NCBI GenBank assembly: GCA_964542765.1
Contig: CAZIVO010000121.1
Coordinates: 1-10,497 of the forward strand
Origin: CAZIVO01 sp964542765
GTDB taxonomy: Bacteria; Planctomycetota; UBA1135; UBA2386
Direction: 5' to 3'
DNA: 10,497 nucleotides
A program made the translations under genes and the position numbers. The notes under the pieces are model-generated. The model searched no databases. It was not told the DNA's origin and saw only the letters and a program-made list of their open reading frames with translations. Positions 1 to 5,472 of the stretch are shown piece by piece. The stretch's first letter is position 1. The number at the start of each line of letters is the position of its first letter.

Positions 1-60
1 AGCCTTCTTTGCTGGAGCCTTCTTTGCCGCAGCCTTCTTTGCTGGAGCCTTCTTTGCTGC
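1..60 (-). repeat. Four tandem 15-bp units coding for the L22 AKKA tail
   Basis: Four near-identical 15-bp units, AGCCTTCTTTGCNGN on the plus strand, follow one another and differ only in the last bases. On the coding strand each encodes a five-residue unit of the type (A/P)-A-K-K-A. The array touches the window edge, so its full copy number is unknown. The repeat lies inside rplV and is coding. Confidence 0.85.
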
Positions 61-516
61 CTTTTCCGGAGAAGCGCCCTTGTCCGCAGCATCGGCCTTC
101 GTCTCGGACGGCTTTTCCGTCGCAGGTTTCGCAGCCTTCGCCGGAGCAACTGGCTCAACGCCGGCAACCTGAGGGTCGCCAACATGAACATGAATGTGGC
201 AGGTGCGGCGCCGGAAAGGCATCGCACGCCCCATCGGACCAGGGCGGAACCGCATACGCCCGAAGAGCAACGGTCCCTCATCGACCACGGCCTTGGTCAC
301 GGTCAAACGACTCGCCTTGACCTCCGGGTTCTGCAGAGCATTCGAAACTGCCGATGCCAGCACCTTCTCGATCAGGCGTGCCGCTCGATGGTTATCGTTC
401 CTCAAGTCGGACAAGGCGTCATTAGCGGATCGATCCCGGATGAGATCGACAATGCGACGAGCCTTCCGGGGCGCCGTTCTCGCGTATCGATGAGTTGCCT
501 TGAACTGGAGAATCAT
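1..516 (-). CDS. rplV: Large-subunit ribosomal protein L22 (uL22), 3' end outside the window, with a Lys/Ala-rich tail
   Basis: L22 binds 23S rRNA and its beta-hairpin lines the peptide exit tunnel. Translation from the ATG at 516-514 gives 172 codons that stay open to base 1. Residues 1-113 match the family: an N-terminal HRYARTAPRKARRIVDLIR segment, VDEGP at 78-82, and the tunnel hairpin near 86-104 followed by RRRTCHIHV. Bacterial L22 usually ends near residue 110-115. Here an extension of at least 58 residues follows: first a Pro/Ala/Glu/Lys linker, then AAKKAPAKKA-type repeats that run off the edge. The start is 10 bases after the rpsS stop; GAGG at 529-526 lies 8 bases upstream of the ATG. 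The gene is the last visible one of the S10 group, and rpsC would be expected next. Identity is sure; the true stop is not visible. Confidence 0.95.
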   Translation of the reverse strand, partial: MILQFKATHRYARTAPRKARRIVDLIRDRSANDALSDLRNDNHRAARLIEKVLASAVSNALQNPEVKASRLTVTKAVVDEGPLLFGRMRFRPGPMGRAMPFRRRTCHIHVHVGDPQVAGVEPVAPAKAAKPATEKPSETKADAADKGASPEKAAKKAPAKKAAAKKAPAKKA

Positions 517-526
517 CGCCAACGCC

Positions 527-796
527 TCACTTCTCCCTCTTGTCGCGGTGACCGCGGAAGGTACGGGTAGGAGAAAACTCGCCGAGCTTGTGGCCGACCA
601 TATCCTCGGTCACGTAGCACTTGATGAAAGTCCTACCGTTGTGAACCATGAAGGTGTGACCCACGAAATCCGGGGTCACCGTGCAAGCACGAGCCCATGT
701 CTGGATCGGATCACGCCGGTTCGCCGCATTCTGCTGCTCAACCTTCTTGAGCAACTTCGCGTCGATGTAGGGCCCTTTCTTGACGCTTCTACTCAT
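527..796 (-). CDS. rpsS: Small-subunit ribosomal protein S19 (uS19)
   Basis: S19 sits in the head of the 30S subunit and, with S13, contacts the A-site region. The 89-residue product has the normal family length. It begins MSRSVKKGPYID and contains the conserved HNGRTFIKCYVTEDMVGHKLGEF region (split here: HNGRTFIKCY at about 52-61, VTEDMVGHKLGEF at about 62-74) and the FSPTRTFRGH end. The ATG overlaps the rplB stop in an ATGA arrangement (796-793), which points to translational coupling. GAGGT about 11 bases upstream, inside rplB, may help initiation. Nothing is unusual in the sequence. Confidence 0.97.
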   Translation of the reverse strand: MSRSVKKGPYIDAKLLKKVEQQNAANRRDPIQTWARACTVTPDFVGHTFMVHNGRTFIKCYVTEDMVGHKLGEFSPTRTFRGHRDKREK

Positions 797-1641
797 TTCT
801 TCTGACCTCGCTTACCTGGCTTACGCCGACGCAGAATGAACTGACTCGATGGATTCTTCTTGTTGCGGGTTCTCCCACCCTTGGCCGGCTTGCCCCATGG
901 CGACACCGGGTGACGACCACCACCGGTACGTCCCTCGCCACCACCCATCGGGTGGGCGACCGGATTCATCGACGTTCCTCGGTTGTGGGGGCGCCGTCGA
1001 CGGTGGCGATTACGCCCCGCCTTGCCCCAGCGAATATTCTGATAATCGAGATTGCCCACCTGCCCTATCGTCGCCCGGCACTCGACGTGAATACGGCGGG
1101 TCTCGCCGGACGGCAACACCACGACCGCATAGTCGCCCTCGCGCGCCATCAACTGGCAAACCATGCCTGCCGAGCGCGCAAGCTGCCCACCTCGACCTGG
1201 CTGTAATTCAATGTTATGGATCTCAAGCCCGAGCGGAATCGATTTGAGCGGCATCGAATTGCCGATTTCGGGATCGACCTTCAGACCTGACATCACCTGC
1301 GCACCCACCTTGAGACCGTTGGGCGCAAGGATGTAGCGCTTCTCTCCATCCGCGTAGTGAAGCAGGGCAATGTCGCAGTTCCGGTTCGGATCGTATTCAA
1401 TCGCAGCCACCCTTGCCGGAACATCGAGCTTGTTCCGCTTGAAATCGATGACCCGGTAGAGCCGCCGAGCTCCCCCACCCCGGAAACGACTGGTGATGTG
1501 CCCATGCGCATTGCGGCCGGCGCTCGACTTGATCCGCTGGACCAGACTCTTCTCGGGGCGCTTCTTCGTGAGGTGCGAGAAATCAAGGACCGAAGAGTTG
1601 CGGCGACCAGGAGACGTCGGCTTGTATTTCTTGATCGGCAT
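793..1641 (-). CDS. rplB: Large-subunit ribosomal protein L2 (uL2)
   Basis: L2 is a primary 23S rRNA-binding protein needed for subunit association and for the peptidyl-transferase region. The product is 282 residues, close to the usual 275-280. Visible landmarks are KKYKPTSPGRRN at the N terminus, SRFRGGGARR near 51-60, EYDPNR at 82-87, GEKRYILAP at 99-107, and the C-terminal NPVAHPMGGGEGRT at 226-239. His230 in that loop corresponds to the conserved functional histidine (His229 in E. coli). The basic end RRRKPGKRGQKK is typical. The start is 14 bases after the rplW stop. The AGGAGGGG just upstream is the best ribosome binding site in the cluster, and the 3' end overlaps rpsS by four bases. 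Confidence 0.98.
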   Translation of the reverse strand: MPIKKYKPTSPGRRNSSVLDFSHLTKKRPEKSLVQRIKSSAGRNAHGHITSRFRGGGARRLYRVIDFKRNKLDVPARVAAIEYDPNRNCDIALLHYADGEKRYILAPNGLKVGAQVMSGLKVDPEIGNSMPLKSIPLGLEIHNIELQPGRGGQLARSAGMVCQLMAREGDYAVVVLPSGETRRIHVECRATIGQVGNLDYQNIRWGKAGRNRHRRRRPHNRGTSMNPVAHPMGGGEGRTGGGRHPVSPWGKPAKGGRTRNKKNPSSQFILRRRKPGKRGQKK

Positions 1642-1645
1642 CGTT

Positions 1646-1653
1646 CCCCTCCT
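1646..1653 (-). promoter_or_regulatory. Strong Shine-Dalgarno sequence of rplB
   Basis: On the minus strand AGGAGGGG precedes the rplB ATG, with 6 bases between the AGGAGG core and the start codon. It fixes the start at 1641. It contrasts with rpsL, fusA and rplD, which lack a clear anti-16S match. Confidence 0.8.
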
Positions 1654-1655
1654 GT

Positions 1656-1946
1656 TCAGACAATCTCAATTCGCTCGCCATCACGCAAGGTGACGAGAGC
1701 CTTCTTCCATGCCGGCGTGCGTCCGGGGCGCCCCTGGATGCGTCGCATCTTGCCGGGAACATTGACGATATTGACCTTCTCGACGTGAACCTCGAACAGA
1801 GCCTCAATGGCCTTGCGGACCTCTGACTTGTTCGCACGCGGATGGATCTTGAATGTGTACTGATTCCGGATGTCCTGCAAAATCGTGGACTTCTCCGTGA
1901 CCACCGGCTTCTCGATCAGCTTGTAGTATTGATTCAGGTTCACCAT
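1656..1946 (-). CDS. rplW: Large-subunit ribosomal protein L23 (uL23)
   Basis: L23 lies at the exit of the peptide tunnel, where it docks trigger factor and the signal recognition particle. The 96-residue product has the usual length. It begins MVNLNQYYKLIEKPVVTEKS and has the typical core YTFKIHPRANKSEVRKAIE (about 30-48), then VHVEKVNIVNVPGK and a basic loop KMRRIQGRPGRTPAWKKA. The start lies three bases after the rplD stop. GGGGAG at 1959-1954 (minus strand) sits 7 bases upstream of the ATG and supports this start. The gene is coupled between rplD and rplB as in the standard S10 cluster. Confidence 0.96.
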   Translation of the reverse strand: MVNLNQYYKLIEKPVVTEKSTILQDIRNQYTFKIHPRANKSEVRKAIEALFEVHVEKVNIVNVPGKMRRIQGRPGRTPAWKKALVTLRDGERIEIV

Positions 1947-1949
1947 CGG

Positions 1950-2588
1950 TCAGCTCCCCGCCTTACCCGCAGCTGCCGCAGCACTCTTCAGAGCCGTCAG
2001 GGCACCAGGTGTCACCACCATGAACCGCCGCTGCAACACCCGGTAAGCGTTGAGGTCGCTGACCGGCAAACAATCGACCAGGGGGATGTTGCGCACGGAA
2101 AGATTGACGTTCGCATCATGAGCCTCGGTCACAACAAGCACGCTCCGCTCCATCTCGAGAGCTTTCAGAATCGCTACGACCTGCTTCGTGCTAGGCGCAT
2201 CCTTGGGCCAACCTTCCGCAACCGCGACCTCTCCATCGCGGAACTTCGTGAAGAGGGCATTACGAAGCGCTACTCGTCGCGCCTTCTTGGGCATATGGAA
2301 CGAGTGGTCACGGGGCTTCGGGCCGAAGGCCGTGCCACCGCCGCGCCAGTGCGAAACATTCGGCGAGCCCATACGGGCGCGACCCGTGTGCTTCTGCTTC
2401 CAGAGCTTGCTATTGGGTCCCGAGATCTCACCGCGCGACTTGGTCTTGGCGGTACCTGCCCGAGCATTCGCCTCGTACATCACGATGGCATCTTTGAGCG
2501 TCCGCCCAAGGACCCGATCACCAAAAAGGCCAGCGTCAACCGATTCGGTCTTGACTGTGCCACCGGTGAATACTTTGACGTCTACCAT
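1950..2588 (-). CDS. rplD: Large-subunit ribosomal protein L4 (uL4)
   Basis: L4 assembles early on 23S rRNA, and its extended loop lines the peptide tunnel. The product is 212 residues, a normal length. Residues 33-101 hold the loop with ANARAGTAKTKSRGEISG, then KLWKQKHTGRARMGS (61-75) and WRGGGTAFGP (81-90). The C-terminal globular part has VLVVTEAHDANVNLSVRNI and AYRVLQRRFMVVTPGAL, as expected. The tip motif normally reads QKGTGRAR; here the first Gly is His67. In E. coli L4 also represses its own S10 operon; whether that occurs here is not known. The start ATG at 2588-2586 fits the family N terminus, but only a weak GAG lies upstream. The usual upstream neighbour rplC is absent. Confidence 0.96.
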   Translation of the reverse strand: MVDVKVFTGGTVKTESVDAGLFGDRVLGRTLKDAIVMYEANARAGTAKTKSRGEISGPNSKLWKQKHTGRARMGSPNVSHWRGGGTAFGPKPRDHSFHMPKKARRVALRNALFTKFRDGEVAVAEGWPKDAPSTKQVVAILKALEMERSVLVVTEAHDANVNLSVRNIPLVDCLPVSDLNAYRVLQRRFMVVTPGALTALKSAAAAAGKAGS

Positions 2589-2608
2589 GGTTCTATTTCT
2601 GCTCGCAT

Positions 2609-2650
2609 CGGTGTGCCGACCGGCACCTCACCCCACGCTGGAGCACACCG
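2609..2650 (-). promoter_or_regulatory. Possible switchable RNA stems ahead of rplD
   Basis: On the transcribed strand CGGTGTGC (2650-2643) is perfectly complementary to GCACACCG (2616-2609), an 8-bp stem. The bases at 2617-2613 can instead close a small hairpin GTGCC-GGTC-GGCAC (2626-2613). The two pairings share the same 3' arm and so exclude each other. The structure ends about 20 bases before the rplD start codon. A regulatory role is inferred only from the pairing and its position. Confidence 0.4.
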
Positions 2651-2706
2651 ACTGGACCGCGGGCAGCCAACTCCACCCGCGCACAGCCATCCTCCGCAAG
2701 CCTCTA

Positions 2707-2722
2707 CCAGCGATCACGCTGG
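2707..2722 (-). other. Perfect 6-bp hairpin just downstream of rpsJ
   Basis: The minus strand reads CCAGCG-TGAT-CGCTGG, a perfect 6-bp stem with a 4-base loop, 13 bases after the rpsJ stop. No T-run follows, so it is not a typical intrinsic terminator. It could protect the rpsJ message end from 3' decay or act as a processing or protein-binding site. Confidence 0.5.
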
Positions 2723-2735
2723 CGAAACCCCGGGA

Positions 2736-3041
2736 TCAAGCCTTGATGCGAATGTCCACTCCAGCGGGCATGTTGAGCTTGCTCAACGCATCCACCGTCT
2801 TGGACGTGGGCTCGGAGATGAAGATCAGCCTCTTGTGAGTGCGGATCTCGAACTGCTCACGGCTCTTCTTGTCGATATGGGGCGACCGCAGCACTGTGTA
2901 GCGCTCTATTCGGGTCGGCAAGGGAACGGGACCGGCTACACGCGCGCCAGTGCGCTTGGACGTCTCGACAATGTCGAGCGCCGCTTGATCGAGGGCCTCG
3001 TAGTCGTAGGCCTCCATCCGAATCTGAATCTTTTCTTGCAT
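2736..3041 (-). CDS. rpsJ: Small-subunit ribosomal protein S10 (uS10, NusE)
   Basis: S10 belongs to the 30S head and also works as NusE in transcription antitermination and transcription-translation coupling. The 101-residue product has the usual length. It shows IQIRMEAYDYEALDQA at the N terminus, ETSKRTGARVAGPVPLPTR near 26-44, YTVLRSPHIDKKSREQFE and IRTHKRLI, ending VDIRIKA. The ATG at 3041 gives the family N terminus, although the 20 bases before it hold no Shine-Dalgarno match. An in-frame TTG at 3074 lies 9 bases after an AGGA and would add 11 residues, so the start is not settled. The gene heads what looks like a separate S10 transcription unit. No tuf precedes it and no rplC follows it. 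Confidence 0.95.
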   Translation of the reverse strand: MQEKIQIRMEAYDYEALDQAALDIVETSKRTGARVAGPVPLPTRIERYTVLRSPHIDKKSREQFEIRTHKRLIFISEPTSKTVDALSKLNMPAGVDIRIKA

Positions 3042-3157
3042 GGCGCGAATTGCGAACCGGCACCTGGATCTCAACAGGACACATCCTATCGAAACCCCTG
3101 TAAACCCATATAAACAAGAGGGTTACACCAGTCTTGGTGCCTCCTCGGACGCAAGGA
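3042..3157 (-). promoter_or_regulatory. Structured 5' leader of the S10 unit
   Basis: If transcription begins about 7 bases after the predicted -10 box, the rpsJ message has a leader of roughly 115 bases. Three hairpins are visible on the transcribed strand. CACCA-AGAC-TGGTG (3139-3126) is perfect. GTAACCC pairs with GGGTTTAC (3126-3100) with one bulge. AGGA-TGTG-TCCT (3087-3076) is short. The first two meet at base 3126. E. coli has an L4-controlled leader at this place, and rplD lies downstream here, but no sequence similarity to that leader was recognised. Confidence 0.45.
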
Positions 3158-3163
3158 AGGGGG

Positions 3164-3192
3164 AGGGTAGCCTCAGGGGGGCTCCGGGTCAA
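3164..3192 (-). promoter_or_regulatory. Sigma70-type promoter of the S10 unit
   Basis: On the minus strand TTGACC (3192-3187, five of six consensus bases) is followed, after exactly 17 bases, by TACCCT (3169-3164, four of six). It lies in the 279-bp gap between the EF-G gene and rpsJ and points at rpsJ. The rest of the gap, 3193-3320, holds no gene. It contains a GAGGCT/AGCCTC stem (3319-3291, loop 17) right after the fusA stop, without a T-tract. Confidence 0.6.
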
Positions 3193-3320
3193 GGCCGGTG
3201 AGGGGTTTTTCTCCCTCCAAAAGCCCCAAAATACCCATTTCCGGGCATTTCAGGCCGCTGAACGCAACCTCGTGGGTAGAGGAGGATCGTGAGGCTCTCG
3301 CCCCCCCTACCACAGCCTCC

Positions 3321-5312
3321 TCAAGGCTGGCCGGACACCGGCTGAAAACCATCCGGGGACAGTTCCATCGAACCCAGGCCTCGCGTCAGGGAACGCAGCT
3401 TCGTGGTCCAGCCCAGCACAGCGGACAAGGGCACCTTGCCGGAGACGGTGACAATCCCTTCTCCGGCAATCACGGAGTTGATCTGCATGCCGCGGGCACG
3501 CAGGTCAGCAAGTACTCCCGATAGGTACTCGGGCGGACACTCGATCGATCCCACCATCCGTGGTTCGAGCAAGATCGGGTCGGCCTGATCCAGAGCCTTG
3601 CGGCAGGCGACATCGAGAGCTTCCAGTGCAAGCAGTATCACCGATGAGCCTGTACCCTCGACCTCCACCCCTCGCAGCCGCATCTTCATATCCGTGGCCG
3701 GACAGGAATTCGACAACCCCGTGCGAGCTCGATCACGAAAAGCCTCGAGCAATGCTTGCCGAACATCGTCGGGGCCTCCGCCGGTATCGTCGATGAACCA
3801 CGCCTTGCCCAGGCCCGGAGCAGGCTCCAGGGCAAGGCCCACCTTGGCCGAACACCATGACGCCTGCGGGACCTGCTGACGACACTCAGCCATCGCTGAA
3901 CCCGGCCGCAGAATCGTCTCCAGCATCGCGACCCTCGGACGGGTCAGGCGCACACGCTCACCCACCCGGCGGATCAATCGGCTACCAAAGACCTCGAGAT
4001 GGAGTTCTCCCATACCTGAAACCAGGAGGTCTTCCGTGTCATCATCCTTGTCCAGGCGCAGGGTGGGGTCGCCCACGACCAGACCACAGGCAGCCTGGTA
4101 GATCGACGCAGCATCGGCATCCGTCAAGGGCTCCAAAGCCATCGTCAGCACCGGCAAAGGAAATCGGACAGGCTCCAGGTGTATGGGCCTACCCGAAGCA
4201 TGCAGCGTGTCGCCGGTATGCACACCCGAGACCTTGGGGATCGCGACGACATCACCCGGCTGAGCAAGATCCACCGCCTCTCGATGCAGAGCATGCATCA
4301 GCCATATGCGCGCGGGAGTGAAGGCCTCTTCCCTGCCCGTACACTCCACCAACTGCCCGGGGACGAGCGTCCCCGAATACACCCGAACAAAGCTCAAACG
4401 ATCATCCCCATCTTGCTGCGTCTTGAATACCAGGCCGCAAAACGAGTCATCCCGACTCGGATGCCGGGAACTGTCGCCGTCCTCGATATCTTGAACCGGC
4501 GGCAAATCCAGTGGCGACGGCAAGCACTGCCGGGCTGCCTCGAGCAAGAGGTCTACGCCTTGGTTCCCCAGGGCTGAGCCGGCCACCACCGGCACGATCT
4601 TGTTCGAAAGTGTCCCCCGCCGGAGTGCCGCGTGTATGCGGTCGGAATCGACGTCTGAATCGTTCAGGAAGTCACGGAGGATCCCCTCGTCAAAGTCCGC
4701 ACAAATTTCAACGAGTTCCTGCCGCGCCTGCTGTGGGAAATCCAGTTCGACTCCTTCTTTCAACGCATGCACGGTCGATGACGGCAAATCAACCAACCCC
4801 ACCAACTCGTCTCCATCCTTCAGGGGGATTACGACGGGCACAGGTTCACATCCCAAACGCTCACGGAGACTCTTGATGCAGGCGTCGAAATCCGATGCCG
4901 GACGATCCATCTTGTTCACAAACACAATACGAGGAATTGACCGGCGATCGGCTTGCCGCCAGACCATCTCGGTCTGCGTCTCCACAGCACGCACCCCATC
5001 TAGCACAACAACCGCGCCGTCAATCACCCGGAGGCTGCGCTCCACCTCGGCGGTAAAATCAACATGCCCCGGAGTGTCGATCAGGTTGAAGTGGCAGTCT
5101 CGCCAGACAACTCGCGTCACCGCTGCAGAAATCGAGATTCCACGGCGCTGCTCCTCCTCCATGAAGTCCATCGTCGCGGTCCCCATATCGACCTCGCCCA
5201 GGAACCTCTGCTTGCCGGTATCGAAGAGGATGCGCTCGGTCAACGTCGTCTTGCCGGCATTGATGTGCGCGACAATCCCGATATTGCGAAGTTGTGCCTC
5301 AGAAGTAGCCAA
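3321..5312 (-). CDS. Divergent elongation factor G paralogue, EF-G2 (recycling) like, in the fusA slot
   Basis: This is a ribosomal translational GTPase of 663 residues, shorter than canonical EF-G (about 690-700). The G domain shows AHINAGKTT (15-23), EEEQRRGISISAAVT with switch I (52-66), DTPGHVDF (79-86), NKMD (133-136) and GSAL (245-248). Domain II follows (about 290-380), then domain III with GDPTLRL and SGMGELHLEV (432-441). Domain IV (about 460-580) lacks the GGxGQ loop, with PQASW instead, and has EGTGSS where translocases carry a His-x-x-Asp-Ser-Ser loop. Domain V has PPEYLSGVLADLRARGM and PLSAVLGWTTKLRSLT. From memory of family sequences, these traits resemble mitochondrial EF-G2 and the related bacterial EF-G2 type, which act in ribosome recycling with RRF. 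The chosen TTG start at 5312 fits the family N terminus (LRNIGIVAH); no good ribosome binding site is visible. Membership in the EF-G superfamily is sure; the recycling role is inferred. Confidence 0.93.
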   Translation of the reverse strand: MATSEAQLRNIGIVAHINAGKTTLTERILFDTGKQRFLGEVDMGTATMDFMEEEQRRGISISAAVTRVVWRDCHFNLIDTPGHVDFTAEVERSLRVIDGAVVVLDGVRAVETQTEMVWRQADRRSIPRIVFVNKMDRPASDFDACIKSLRERLGCEPVPVVIPLKDGDELVGLVDLPSSTVHALKEGVELDFPQQARQELVEICADFDEGILRDFLNDSDVDSDRIHAALRRGTLSNKIVPVVAGSALGNQGVDLLLEAARQCLPSPLDLPPVQDIEDGDSSRHPSRDDSFCGLVFKTQQDGDDRLSFVRVYSGTLVPGQLVECTGREEAFTPARIWLMHALHREAVDLAQPGDVVAIPKVSGVHTGDTLHASGRPIHLEPVRFPLPVLTMALEPLTDADAASIYQAACGLVVGDPTLRLDKDDDTEDLLVSGMGELHLEVFGSRLIRRVGERVRLTRPRVAMLETILRPGSAMAECRQQVPQASWCSAKVGLALEPAPGLGKAWFIDDTGGGPDDVRQALLEAFRDRARTGLSNSCPATDMKMRLRGVEVEGTGSSVILLALEALDVACRKALDQADPILLEPRMVGSIECPPEYLSGVLADLRARGMQINSVIAGEGIVTVSGKVPLSAVLGWTTKLRSLTRGLGSMELSPDGFQPVSGQP

Positions 5313-5369
5313 TCGAATGCCGCCCGGCAGCGCTCCACGCGCAACCAGACGCCTCCAAATTCAATCTCT

Positions 5370-5384
5370 GCCCCATCGAGGGGC
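5370..5384 (-). repeat. GCCCC-N5-GGGGC palindrome between rpsG and the EF-G gene
   Basis: The plus strand reads GCCCC-ATCGA-GGGGC, a perfect 5-bp stem with a 5-base loop, in the leader region of the EF-G gene. A near copy, GCCCC-ATCAC-GGGG, lies in the same orientation in the rpoC-rpsL spacer (6359-6372). The function is unknown. Confidence 0.45.
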
Positions 5385-5422
5385 CTACAAAGATGCCAAG
5401 CGTCACTCTAGAGCGTACACGA

Positions 5423-5460
5423 AACAGCCTCGCCCCCACCATCAGGAAGCGAGGCTTGTT
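5423..5460 (-). terminator. Strong hairpin after rpsG, possible terminator or 3' end stabiliser
   Basis: On the transcribed strand AACAAGCCTCGC (5460-5449) pairs with GCGAGGCTGTT (5433-5423) through 11 base pairs with a single bulged A. The loop is about 15 bases, and the stem starts about 12 bases after the rpsG stop. Only a short T stretch is present at its foot, so intrinsic termination would be partial at best. In the rest of the 160-bp spacer (5313-5472) only the small palindrome at 5370-5384 stands out. Confidence 0.5.
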
Positions 5461-5472
5461 ATCTCTGCGCCT

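Larger units (their letters stand above)
2589..2735 (-). other. Structured 147-bp spacer where rplC would normally lie
   Basis: This stretch separates the rpsJ stop from the rplD start. L3 needs about 600 bp or more, so a complete rplC cannot fit. All three minus-strand frames were read by eye and none resembles an L3 N or C terminus. The longest candidate starts with an ATG that directly abuts GGAGG and codes about 20 unremarkable residues. The RNA would be rich in stems (see the separate hairpin entries). No T-tract terminator and no convincing promoter is visible. Confidence 0.7.

Noticed and set aside
2628..2690. A small reading frame of about 20 codons (MAVRGWSWLP...) in the rpsJ-rplD spacer, considered as a remnant of L3
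   Set aside because: It does not resemble the L3 N terminus beyond Met-Ala-Val, and GGAGG directly abuts the ATG, which is too close for initiation.
1842..3113. A 423-codon open frame on the plus strand across rplW, rplD, the spacer and rpsJ
   Set aside because: It is antisense to clearly conserved genes, has low-complexity content with no recognisable domain, and is explained by codon bias on the other strand.
3205..3235. GGGG/CCCC pairing with T- and A-runs upstream of the S10 promoter, considered as a plus-strand terminator
   Set aside because: No plus-strand gene ends nearby, and the stem is only 4 bp.
3291..3319. Terminator after the EF-G gene (GAGGCT/AGCCTC stem)
   Set aside because: The stem is only 6 bp with a 17-base loop, and no T-tract follows on the transcribed strand.
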